A stretch of 64,000 nucleotides of DNA, from assembly GCA_036874045.1 (NCBI GenBank), contig CM072340.1, positions 2,185,001-2,249,000 on the forward strand, written 5' to 3'. This stretch comes from Cymodocea nodosa. Its lineage: Eukaryota; Streptophyta; Magnoliopsida; Alismatales; Cymodoceaceae. The translations under genes and the position numbers were made by a program. The notes under the pieces are model-generated. The model worked only from the letters and a program-made list of their open reading frames with translations. It was not told the DNA's origin and did not search any database. This document shows positions 10,303 through 20,589 of the stretch, piece after piece (the first letter of the stretch is position 1; the number at the start of each line of letters is the position of its first letter).

Positions 10303-11148
10303 CTATATTTGAAATTTCATCAGTTCATCCCACCATCTTATCAGACATAAAGTAGGATCATCTTCTTCATTATACCACATTCCTATTTGAATTTTATTAA
10401 ATTCTACAGATGGTGGTTTAGCTATTTCTCTCGGTATAGGTAAAATTTCTATGTATTCATCATAATTGTTTATGCTCACTATGTATAAACTAGATCCAAA
10501 TGCTATTGATATATCTGTGACTAGATATACATATCCATCAAGTATGATATGTGTTTGGTTAATTAATGATTTCTGTCCTAGATATATCATAATATTTTCA
10601 TTCCAAGATCTATTCAGAAAATTATACATACTTAAGTGTAAATCTTCACCCTAATTTCCTATAGGTCTCCAGCAATATAATTTTTCAGGAATTGTAGAAT
10701 TTTTATCAGAAAATATTAAAGCTGATCCACAATTTACAATTGATACTTCATATCTATTAGGTCTTCCTATATATCATTCTTCTCTTGTTATAGGATTTCT
10801 TATCAAAATATCATGTAATAGACTTGCATACCTTGGTCTCGTCCTGTATATGATTAATCCTTCATCTATCCCCATAATATGATTTATTCCTTCTAATGTA
10901 TTGGGTGGAATTCCAGTAGTTTCTTCCATAGCTAGATATTCATGGTTAATTGAACTACGATTAAATGACCTCCATATGAATCCATCTCTAATCTTAGTCA
11001 TTTTTGCAGCTTGTAGTCCCTGAAAATATTTTTCTTCAATACAGTCTTTAATTTCCTTTGATACACAACATAGCCTACATAGATCTTTAGCTGATAAGTT
11101 ACTCAGTACTTGCCTTAGTGCATCCAACGGTAATTGCATCAATTCCAT
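10303..11148 (-). pseudogene. F-box gene captured by the retrotransposon
   Basis: The ORF starts at ATG 11148 and its first 40 residues match the F-box consensus: LPLDALRQVLSNLSAKDL, then CRLCCVSKEIKDCI. F-box proteins bind SKP1 in SCF ubiquitin ligases and choose substrates with the C-terminal part. Here the C-terminal ~240 residues look beta-rich with Trp and Tyr at intervals, but I cannot name a Kelch or FBA domain. The frame stays open from 11148 to 10303 except for two in-frame stops, near 10773 and 10648, both explained by single-base changes of Trp codons. It lies 190 bp after gag, in the place where Athila elements carry an env-like ORF. Remnants occur in two other family members: first codons near 52075-52100, and a 73-bp piece at 45808-45880. 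No introns are seen. Confidence 0.75.
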
Positions 11149-11337
11149 TTGTTGATTCTATATAGCACAAACAAAAATTTAGCAGAGACAAAAATTAACA
11201 TAACTATTGCACACCCTCGTGGAGTTAAGGCATAACTCAACAGACTAAGTTTGTTGAGTTAAGGACTAACTCTACGATACTATTAACTATAAATAAAAAC
11301 ATATATATATACAAATAGTTGCTTCAGATATGTTGTT

Positions 11338-12681
11338 TCATTCAGCTACCCTCCTAGAAGAGGAATCAATTTCATTAACAGTTCTATTGATAGGGCTAGG
11401 TATTACTTGTATTGGCAATCCTCTAGTAGGTCTAACTTCCATTGGTTCCTTCTGTCTAAGTGGTATATTTCTATTCTGATTTTGAATTGCAGCATTTCCA
11501 AATACAAAATCTAGACGATTGTTTAATTGTTGGATTATCTTTTCTAATTTCTCTATTCTAGATCCTTGTTCCAGTAATGATTCATAACTTATATTCTTCT
11601 CATTTACATTTTCTCCTCCCTAGAAATTGTTGTTTCTCCAAGATAAATTCAGGTGATTTCTCCAATTAGGATTATAAGAATTTCCCAAGTTATCTCTTTA
11701 GTTTCTAGCATAAATAATATCTAAATCATTTATGTTTGCATTCTTTTCTGCTAGCTTTTGATTTAATGATAACTCTTCTATTTTCTTTGTTAATTCAGTT
11801 AATTTCACCTCAAGCATAGTACTTGAATCTATTTCATACATTCCTCTTGGTAATATTTTTTTATCTGCAATAGCTTCAGCCGAGTTTTCCCACTATGCAG
11901 TTCTTTTTGCAAAGTTTTCTAAATATGCCCATGCTTCTTCACTACATAACTTTAAAAATCCATTTTGACAAGTAGATTCTATTAAAGATTTCGTTGAAAC
12001 ATCAATGCCTTCATAAATTATACCTATTAATTGTGTTTTACTCATTGCATGATGTGGACATTGAGTCAGTAAATCTTTAAATCTTTCAAAATATTTCTAG
12101 AATGATTCACCCTGTTTTTGGCTACACATTAATATTTCTTTTTTCTTTTTAATCGTTTGATGTGTTGGATAATATTTTTCCAGAAAAATAGAGCAAAATT
12201 CAGTCCATGTAGAAATTGAATCAGGCGATAGAGTATATAACTAGCTCTTAGCTGTGTCTTTTAAAGCAAAAGGGATATATCTAAGTTTAATAGCATCTAT
12301 ACTCATGTTTGGCATTTTCATCATTTGACAAACTTCATTAAATTCTCTAAGGAAATAATAGACATCCTCTCTTTCTAATCCATGAAAATGTGGCAATTGA
12401 CTAATATAATTAGATTTCAGTTCAAACCTATCTCCTTCAAAGTTTGGCAATCGAATACATGAAGGTTCATCAACTAATTCAGGATACAAAATTTCTCCTA
12501 ATGGTTTTTCTACTGGAACAACCATTTCTATGTTCTCTTTTAAAGAAATGTTAGCTACACCCCAAAGAATTTCATTAAAGTTCAGTTCAGAAAATTTTTC
12601 AGTACTCCTCTACGATGAAAATTCCTAGATAGGTGTTCTTACTAATCGTTTAGTGCTTAGAGAACGGATCCATGTGCTCAT
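11338..12681 (-). pseudogene. gag (capsid region) of the Athila-like element, located 3' of pol
   Basis: The frame from ATG 12681 to stop 11338 (447 codons) is interrupted only by in-frame stops. It encodes the Athila/gypsy capsid pattern: PNFEGDRFELKSNYISQLPH, FHGLEREDVYYFLREFNEVC, IKLRYIPFALKDTAK, then a KYYPT...RFKDLLTQCPHH segment typical of retrotransposon gag, AWAYLENFA, a leucine-rich stretch and SYNPNWRNHLNLSW. No CCHC knuckle is present here; the knuckle sits at the start of pol (about 20.4 kb). Gag assembles the particle and packages RNA. It is normally the first gene of the element; here it follows integrase and the acidic ORF. The related element at 48328 keeps a deleted version (52286-52845) in the same relative place. 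Confidence 0.75.
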
Positions 12682-12714
12682 AAATAAATAGCAGAAGATT
12701 AATTACATACTAGT

Positions 12715-12954
12715 CTAAAGCTTTCCATTCAATAAATATTTGTTGTCGGATGAAATCGAATCAACTACTTCTCCTTCCAGTTCCTCCAATGTATTCTCCT
12801 TTCTTTTAAAAGTACTGGTAACTCGTAAATAACATTCTGTTTTATATATATAATGTACATCCATAAAGTGAATAAATCTCGTTGCAAGAACGTGTCTTGT
12901 GACGTGCATCATGGTTCCTATTTTTATGGGTATGTGTACCACTACTAATTTCAA
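12715..12954 (-). other. Small ORF upstream of gag, same frame
   Basis: A reading of about 66 codons from an ATG near 12912, ending just before the gag ATG. It is partly conserved as protein in the shorter family member (52863-53066, shifted by indels). I recognise no domain. It may be the original gag N-terminus separated by a stop, or leader sequence. Confidence 0.3.
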
Positions 12955-13019
12955 ATTTTGGTAACCGCTAAACCGATGAAGTTTCGTTCGTGGTTAAAAG
13001 AATAACCGTTTTGCTTAAT

Positions 13020-13200
13020 CCACGAACTAACCTCGTTGAGTTATAGATAACTCAATGGAACACAGTCAGCTACTGTTGCTAACTCCACGAACTAACTTCG
13101 TTGAGTTACAGATAACTCAACGGAGTGACCTTATATTATATTACTGACCTCGTGGAGTTACGTTTAACTCAACGAACTTACTTCATTGAGTTAACATTTA
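13020..13200. repeat. Cluster of CGTTGAGTTA/TAACTCAACG hairpins upstream of gag
   Basis: Four dyads lie here. The clearest is 13099-13122, with 10-bp arms and loop CAGA. Others are at about 13028-13053 and, with the variant arms CGTGGAGTTA/TAACTCAACG, at about 13151-13170. The cluster is conserved at 53190-53360 in the shorter element. It lies between the acidic ORF and gag, so on the RNA it would form a chain of stem-loops in the gag leader. Confidence 0.85.
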
Positions 13201-13632
13201 GCAACCTCTAAGTTTTACTCTCGTAAATTCCTCTCTACTTTTTTTTCTTTTTCATTCTGCTAACTGAAATAAAGTTAAATCTATATCATTAATGCATCAT
13301 TCTAATCAAAAATTTGTTTAAATCTAAACATTATATAAAGATTTAACTTGCATGTCATTTTATGTTATGTAGAATTTACATTTTACCTTGCAACATGTAG
13401 AAAATTTTTAAGCATTTATCCTGTCATTTAGCAAATTGTAAATCTGTTAAACATTCATTCATAAAGTTCCACAAATTATATATATCATTCAATACATTCC
13501 ATTCATTTCACATTCAAAACACGTATAAAAAGTATATCTGAAAAATTTACATTCATTAATATGAATCAATTTACAGTACAAGTACATCATACAATTTCAT
13601 ATAATTTTATACAAGTAGATGAACAATACAAT
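13201..13632. other. AT-rich spacer, no gene seen
   Basis: Non-coding AT-rich sequence between the hairpin cluster and the stop of the acidic ORF. I see no motif beyond short A/T tracts. Confidence 0.5.
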
Positions 13633-15876
13633 TTAGTCTCTATTCTTAAGTTCATCTACTTCCTTCTGGAGTTTTTCTAATTGAAGTTCTAATTGATTAA
13701 TTCTTTCTACAACTCCTGTAATTCCTCCAGAAGGTATAGTTAGCTTTGCAGTTACAAAATTTCTGTATTCTTTCATTGAAATGGTTCTGAATCTGATTCT
13801 TTTTGATGTCTATTTCGTGAAATCAATACAATCCACCATCAACAGTGGAATCAAATCTCCATAAAATAATTTTTTCTTTACTGTTTTCAGCTTGGAGATA
13901 AAAACTACAAACCAATTTATTTGAATCCTGTTTACAACTACATATGTAGCCCATTTGACAAATTGACTCAATTCTATATCATGGCCTTGTCGTTGATAAA
14001 TATTCTTAATCAGAATGTTAGCTACCATGTGTGCTTTACCATTTAAATGCTTCAATCTGTTTAATAAAGGCACACCAGGATTGATAGCTAAACAATCTTT
14101 TATTTCTTGTTCTGTCCATTCAACTGTAGTTGTACTTTCTAAAATTTCCTGCCCTTCATTCTTTAATCCAAAAATGTTGTGGAGAAGCTCTGGTGTTATT
14201 TGTACATCGGCTTCCTCCACGTTGGAAATTAATCCTCCTTCTCCTTCTCCTTCTCTTAAATTTGCATAGAAACATGACACTAAATTCTCATAAACTGCAT
14301 GCCCTCTTTCTTGAGAAATAAAATTCAGTAGACCTTGGAATTCAAATAAATCTTTGATTTCTTGCATTCCATCCCAATTTACTGGTCTATTGTAAATAAT
14401 ATCGTAACCCCTAATTTCTTGATATTTGATATAAGCTCCCTAACTCCAAAAATGTACCTCATTCAAAACTGTTGTTTCAGTCGGGTCAGGAATGTGACTT
14501 TGTTGTTCCAAAGGGGTTTGCTCTTGATCTTCCTCTTTTATAGGCTGCATTTGAACATTCTCTACAGATTCTTGAATTTCTGTTTCTGTTTCTTTTGTCT
14601 ATGGTGGTGAGCCGGCAAAACTCTCCACTATGTCTTGAATTCTTTTCATAAATTGCTGAAGAGTTTCTTGCTCTTCAATGGAATCTGTAAAGTTATTTTT
14701 GTCCAAATAGCTTCTTTCAGCCTCTTCATTTTCTGCTCTTTCTTCTTCCTCTTGACTACTAATCTGCTCTGTCACTGTTCTTTTCGATTCTGTAATAGAT
14801 TGGGATGGAGTCACAAGTAATTCAGTTTCTACCCTAATTTCTATTCTTTCTTCTTGTACAGGCTGCAGACTAATTTCAGCCTATTTTTCTTCTTGTCTTT
14901 GCTCCTGCTACTGCAGCTCCTGCTCCTCAGAATCAGATAGCAGGTTTATAAATATTGGCTCCACAGGCCTTGTTAAAATTGGTACTTTAGATTTAATTTT
15001 CTCTCTATTTTTAGGCACTTTTTCTTTTCCTTTCCTTTTTCTGATTAATTGTGCCTGTTCTTCCTCTTCTTCTTTTGAAATTAAATCTACAAAAGTAGGC
15101 TCTGTAGGCCTTCGAGCCATAGGTATTGGCTCTTCCTGTTTAATTCTCTCTATAATTACTAGTCTCGAAGGACCAGCCTCAGCTTCTCTTGCAGCACTTG
15201 ATTTAGCTACTGCCTAATGCTGTTCAACTTTTATTTTGTATTGGGCCCTCATCTTTTCTTCTGCCCTTTTTTTCTTAGTGGCATCATATAAAATATGTGC
15301 CTTAGCCGTAGTTATTTCTTGAGTATCACCTTGGTCTCTTGATATTTTGACCAAGCTAGTAAATTCTTTCTCTTCTTCTTCAGTTCTTGGCCAAGCAAAT
15401 GCTACTCGTGGCAATGGCCCTGTTGGCTGAACTAGAGGTCCTGACTGCTATTCCTCAGGAACAGGTCTTTCAGCAATCGGCTCCTCCCATTCTTCAGTTG
15501 CTTCTTCTTCATTTTCTTTCCTTTCTTGCTCCTAGATTGCCCATCTAACTCGTCTACAGATTCATCTTTTGAACTAGAGCCGGGACTTACGTTGGATTAA
15601 TTCTAAGGCAACTTCATTACTTGGCCTAATTTTTCTTTCCTTACTTACAACAATTTCTGTAGCAACCTCTATTCTTGTTTCCATTATTTGAGGTATTTGT
15701 ATATCCAAATCAACCAAAACTTTCCTTAAGTTAAAGAGTTCTGATTCTACCTTTTGTAGCTCTTTCTCTCTTGTTGTATTCCAAATCTTTTGCTGCGTGT
15801 GCCATTCTTCTGATTCCTTCAGAAATTCTGATGTGTTAACAGCCTCTTCCCAGAATTCAGGTGTCATCTTCCTCAT
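13633..15876 (-). pseudogene. Acidic ORF with FYANL-type plant transposon domain
   Basis: One frame runs from ATG 15876 to stop 13633 (about 747 codons) with no frameshift, only in-frame stops (four between 15577 and 15437, others near 15213, 14907 and 14598). The N-terminal part is Glu/Lys/Gln-rich and coiled-coil-like. The middle has Pro/Glu repeats of the form RPTEPTFVDLISKEEEEE and RPVEPIFINLLSDSEEQ. The C-terminal third (14367-13810) has VSCFYANLREGEG followed by ITPELLHNIFGLKNEG, the pattern of the so-called putative plant transposon protein domain of Athila/Ogre-type elements. A heptad-like tail (INQLELQLEKLQKEVDELK) closes it. In Ogre/Tat elements a comparable ORF1 precedes gag, and here too it directly precedes gag, but both follow pol. 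Its function is unknown. Confidence 0.65.
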
Positions 15877-16264
15877 CGTGGAGTTATACAACACAAGCTC
15901 GTTGACTAACTCAAGACTCAATGGAGTAAGCTCGTTGAGTTAAGTGTAACTTAACAGACTTCCCGTACAAACTGATATAATAATAAAAATACTTAAGATA
16001 ATAGTTTTTCTATTTTTTTTTACAGATTTAACCGATACTATGTTTCGGTCAGACTTAATTTTTTTTCCGATTGAACCAATACTATGTTTCGGTAAAACCA
16101 ACATTTTTTTTGAAAATTAATATACATATTTTTTTATGTTCCGGTCATACCGATGGATCCAATCGGTTGAACCGTAACAATTTTTTATATTTTATAAATT
16201 TTTTTTTTATGTTTTTTTTAAAATTTTTAATTTTATATATATAAACATAAAAATTGATTTCTTA
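15877..16264. repeat. Spacer with CGGTTTAACCG / CGGTTGAACCG dyads
   Basis: Between pol and the acidic ORF. It carries GATTTAACCGATACTATG and TTTCGGTCAGAC words and their variants (about 16021-16110), plus T-rich tracts. The equivalent region in the shorter element (53400-53740) holds the block twice, so it expanded there. Confidence 0.7.
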
Positions 16265-16299
16265 CTAAGTAAAGCTTGAGTAGTCCTCTACTCTGACTT

Positions 16300-17420
16300 C
16301 TTCTATAATTCCAAAGGAGCTTTTTGGTGTTTTCAGAATTGGTTTAAGTCTTTGTTCATTTACTTTAAATATATTCTGATTTTTAGGATTTTCAATTTCA
16401 ATAGCTTCATAAGGATAAATATTTCAAACTATGTAAGGTCCTGCCCATCTAGATCTTAATTTTCCTGGATGGTTATGGAGTTTAGCCATATAAAGATATA
16501 CTTCTTGTCCTATTTTAAAGTTTTTTGGAATAATTTTTCTATCATGCCAGAATTTCATTTTCTCTTTTTCTCTTACAGTCTTCGAATAAACTTCATTTCT
16601 AAATTCTTCTAATTCAATTAATTACGTTTTCCTATTTTCAGTAGCTTGATTTAAATTAATGTTTAGAGTTTTTAATGCCCAATAAACTTTATATTCTATT
16701 TCAGCAAGTAAATGACAACTTTTTCCATATACTAGACTAAAAGGTGACATACCTAAGCTCGTCTTTTAAGCAGTTCTATAAGCCCATAGTGCATCTATCA
16801 ATCTATTAGCCCAATCTGTTCTAATAGGATTTACTATTTTTTCTAAGATTAACTTAATTTGTTTGTTTGCACTTTCTACTTGTCCACTTGTTTATAGATG
16901 ATATGATGTTGCAATTTTGTGGTTTACTTCATATTTCTTCAAGGCTTCAAAACTTCTATTAAAGAAATGAGTTCCTCTATCACTGATAATAGCTTTAGGT
17001 ATTCCAAATCTGGCAAATATATTTGTTCTTATAAATTGTATTACCACTTTGTTGTCATTAGTTTTTATAGGAATAGCTTCTATCCATTTAGATACATAAT
17101 CCACCCCCAACAATATGTAATTAAATTAATTAGACATAGGAAATGTACCCATAAAATCTATTCCCCATACATCAAAGATTTCAATCTCAACAATAGGATT
17201 AAGAGGCATCATATTCCTCTTTGATATTCTTCCTATTTGTTGACATCTTAAACAACTTAAACAATATTTATGAGCATCTTTGAATAGTGTTGGCCAATAA
17301 AATCCACATTGCAAAATTTTTGCAGCAGTTTTCCCTAAACCAAAATGCCCTCCACAATCTTGGTCATGATAGAAAGATAATATGCTCGGATATTCAGTTT
17401 CTGGAACACACCTCCTTAAA
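16300..17420 (-). pseudogene. Integrase domain
   Basis: Part of pol. The zinc-binding HHCC region reads [17 protein letters not shown] ... CLSCLRCQQ (17370-17240). The catalytic core has [19 protein letters not shown] and SGQVESANK (Asp, Asp, Glu all present). A stop follows the FPMSN stretch near 17125 and another precedes SGQVE. The C-terminus has a GQEVYLYMAKLHNHPGKL-type segment and ends at 16265. No chromodomain is seen, as expected for Athila. Confidence 0.8.
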
Positions 17421-17639
17421 ACCAGATCAGGACATTTCTTAAATAAGTATGGGTCTTCCCAATAGTAATATTTTACTATTGAGAAAAACAATTTCTTATC
17501 TTGTCTATTCCAATCCTTAGGTGTTAAACCAGTAACTAAGTAATTAACTATGTCTGCATACCAAGGCATTGTATTGATGGTCATTAACTGTTCATCAAGA
17601 AAATTATCCTTAATTTCAATATTTGATTTTTCTATTTGT

Positions 17640-18050
17640 AATCTTGATAAATGATCTGCTACTACATTCTCACAACCTTTTTTATTTTTAATTTCTAGAT
17701 CAAATTCTTGTAATAATAATATCCATCGGATCAATCTAGGTTTAGTTTCTTTTTTCTTTATTAGATGTTTTAGAGCTGAATGATCCGTGTATACTATTAC
17801 TTTAGCTCCAATTAGATATGATCTAAACTTTTCTAAAGCAAACACAACAGCTAATAATTCTTTTTTAGTAGTTATGTAATTAAGTTGAGCATCATTTAAG
17901 GTTTTGCTTGCATAATGAATCACTCTAGGAGATTTTTCTATCTTCTGTCCCAACACTGCTCTTACAGTAAAATCAGATGCATCGCACATTAATTCAAATA
18001 GATGGTTCCAATCAGGTGCTTGAATTATAGGAGTTGAAATTAAGCTAGTC
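17640..18050 (-). pseudogene. RNase H domain
   Basis: Part of pol. It shows [10 protein letters not shown] (first acidic residue), [35 protein letters not shown] (Glu), [11 protein letters not shown] (Asp), and ends at VVADHLSRL. All expected acidic residues are visible. Confidence 0.8.
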
Positions 18051-18079
18051 TTAAGTCTGAAAAATACTTCCTTGCAATT

Positions 18080-19010
18080 TTTATCAAAGTTAAATGGAAC
18101 ATCTTTTAATAGATTAGTTAAAGGTCTAGCTATCTTGTTAAAGTCTTTAATAAATTTTCTATAAAAACCAGCATGTCCTAGAAATGATCTAATATCTTTT
18201 ACTGATTTAGGTTCTAGTAGATTAGAAATTACTTCTATTTTAGCTTTATCTACTTCCAACCCTTTCTTAGAAATAACATGCCCTAAGACTATTCCTTGTT
18301 TAACCATGAAGTGACATTTTTCTCAATTTAAAACCAAATTTTTTCCACACAATGTTTTAATATTAAGTCTAAATTTTTTAAATAGACTTCATATGAGTTG
18401 CCATATACAGTAAAATCATCCATAAATATTTCTAAAAAATCTTCAGTCATTCCAGTAAATATGCCCTGCATACACCTTTGAAATATAGCTGGCGCATTGC
18501 ATAATCCGAATGGCATTCTCTTAAAAGCATAAGTTCCATTAAGACAGGTGAAAGTTGTTTTCTCTTGATCCTCTAATGCTATTGGAATTTGATTATACCT
18601 TGAATACCTGTCTAGGAAACAAAAATATTCTTGCCCTACTAATCTTTCCAGCATTTGATCTATAAAAGGTAATGAAAAATGATATTTCCTAGTCACAACA
18701 TTCAACTTTCTATAGTCTATACATACTCTTCAGCTTGATTGGATTCTAGTAGGTATCAAATCTTAACTTTCATTCCTAATAACTGTTAATCCTGATTTCT
18801 TGGGAACTATATGGATTGGACTAACCCACAAGCTATCAGAAATCGGATAAATTATGTCATTATCTAACCATTTCACTATTTCCTTCCTAACTACTTCTTT
18901 AAGGTTTGGATTTAATCTCCTCTCAAGAATTCTAACAGGTTTAGCATTCTCTTCTAAATATATATGGTGACAGCATAAAGTTGAACTTAACCCTTTTATA
19001 TCAGTTATAG
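18080..19010 (-). pseudogene. Reverse transcriptase domain
   Basis: Part of pol. In order: LERRLNPNLKEVVRKEIVKW, SPIHIVPKKSG, LPFIDQMLERLVG, CFLDRYSRYNQIPIA, FKRMPFGLCNAPAIFQRCM, then FLEIFMDDFTVYG (FMDD at about 18426-18415, both catalytic Asp intact). A stop near 18760 and a frameshift near 18340 break it. Residue choices in these motifs fit the Athila lineage of Ty3/gypsy. Confidence 0.85.
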
Positions 19011-19329
19011 TCCATCCTATTGCTTCTTTATAACTTTTTACTACATCTTTTAGTTTAGCTATTTGATCCTCTTTTAAATCTGAAGCAATAATGATTGGAC
19101 AGGTTCGTTTATCTTCCAGAAATATATAAGTTAATTCAGGAGGTAAATGTTTTAATTCTAAATGTTGCCTATCAGAAGCTAGAGCTCCTAATTGAACATC
19201 ATCATTTTCTAAATGAGTTTCTTCCTGATCTCCTATATTTATGCTTTCACTTTCCTCTAAAATCTCAGAATTGATTTGCCTATTTAATTCTTCTTGAATC
19301 ACATCATCTAACATATCTCCTTTATCCTC

Positions 19330-19800
19330 TAAAAAATCTATGGTATGCAAGGACATTTCTAACTCCTCAAACCTTTCTGGTTTGAAAATATTTAATTGAG
19401 TATCCTCATTACCATATGCTAATTTCATTACTCCAGTTTTACAATTTATAATAGCCCCTGATGTTGCTAAAAATGGCCTTCCCAAAATTAAAGATGTATC
19501 ACTATTTTTATGCTTAATTTGTTGGGAATCCAAAATTACAATATTAATAGGATATATAAAGTTTTTCATTTTAATTAAAACATCCTCTATTTTTCCTCTA
19601 GGGTATCTTATACTTCTATCAGCTAATTGAATAATCGTACTAGTAGGAGTTAAGCCTTTTAATCCTAAGGATGCAAATATATCACTTGGCATAACATTTA
19701 TACCTGCACCTAAGTTTATTAAGGTTCTTTCTAGAATGGTATTTCCTATGATGCATGATATAACAGGGATTCCAAGATCAGATAATTTTTTAGGAATTTG
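19330..19800 (-). pseudogene. Aspartic protease domain
   Basis: Part of pol. It shows IPVISCIIGN, then LINLGAGINVMP, then SLILGRPFLATSGAIIN. The catalytic Asp of the family's D-L-G-A motif is Asn here (AAC at about 19716-19714), explained by one G-to-A change. The retropepsin cleaves the polyprotein; this copy should be inactive. Confidence 0.8.
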
Positions 19801-20564
19801 TGGCAAAAATAGGGAACTACTTTGCTCAGCTAAAAAGACATTTCTAAGAACTTTTCGCTCTCTTTTCTTAGTACACCAATCCTTCAGAAATTTAGCACAA
19901 GGTGGCATTTTCTGCAATAGATCTAACAAAGGAATGTTAACTTATACTTTTTCAAAAATTTCTCTAATTTTTTCTTATTTTTTAGGTATTGTTTGTTGTA
20001 ATCTTTTAGGATAGGGTGCTAAAGATTGTGATTTAAAAGATTCTTTTTCTTTCATTTGATTTGTTTGATCATTTTTAGCTTCATTAGCAAATTCAGATTG
20101 TTCTTTAGTGATTTCTAGATTTTCAACTATTACATTTTCAATATCATTTTGATTTTTACTCTTATCCACCTTCATATTATTTTCATTTTGAGTTCTTGGT
20201 GGTATATCAGTTCTAGATCTTAATGTTACACATACATTTTTCAGATTTTACTGAGTGGATTCTCATACTATAGGATTCTCATACTTGGCTCTATTATACT
20301 GAGGATAATTCATTTATTGTTCATGGGATCTAACCATCTGTAAACGTGTCAATTTCAAACAGTCAGAAATGTCGTGCCCTTCAGAATTGCAGAATTCACA
20401 TATGCTAATTACATGTTTCAGAAATCTTTGAGCATAAGCATATGCCATATTCTCAATTACAGAAGAAAACACACAACACTCTGGCTATTAAAACGAAACA
20501 GCTCTAACAATTGCTTATATCAATTCAATTCTAGTCAATTCAATTCAATTCAATTTAATTCAAT

Positions 20565-20582
20565 TCCTCGGCAACGGCGCCA
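20565..20582 (-). other. Primer-binding site complementary to tRNA-Asp 3' end
   Basis: The minus strand reads TGGCGCCGTTGCCGAGGA, the tRNA-Asp-type PBS used by Athila elements. Seven bases separate it from the LTR. The same site, with one CG-to-CA change, is at 53785-53802 next to the LTR at 53810. Confidence 0.9.
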
Positions 20583-20589
20583 TAAAACT

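Larger units (their letters stand above)
16265..20448 (-). pseudogene. pol polyprotein (zinc knuckle-PR-RT-RNase H-IN), Athila lineage
   Basis: The ORF opens at ATG 20448, only 117 nt after the primer-binding site, with MAYAYAQRFLKHV followed by the knuckle CEFCNSEGHDISDC (CX2CX4HX4C). Then come VCVTLRSRTD, protease, RT with FMDDF, RNase H and integrase, ending at tandem stops TAG TAA (16262-16267). Frame 0 holds from 20448 to 18328. A one-base loss in an A-run near 18340 shifts the rest. Several in-frame stops are scattered along it. The gag capsid domain that should come before the knuckle is absent here and is found at 12681-11338. Polymerase and integrase domains follow the standard Ty3/gypsy order. 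Not functional in this copy. Confidence 0.85.

Noticed and set aside
14015-14610. Plus-strand ORFs opposite the acidic ORF
   Set aside because: Antisense shadows of the Glu-rich coding sequence; Leu/Phe/Ser-rich as expected from reversed Glu codons.
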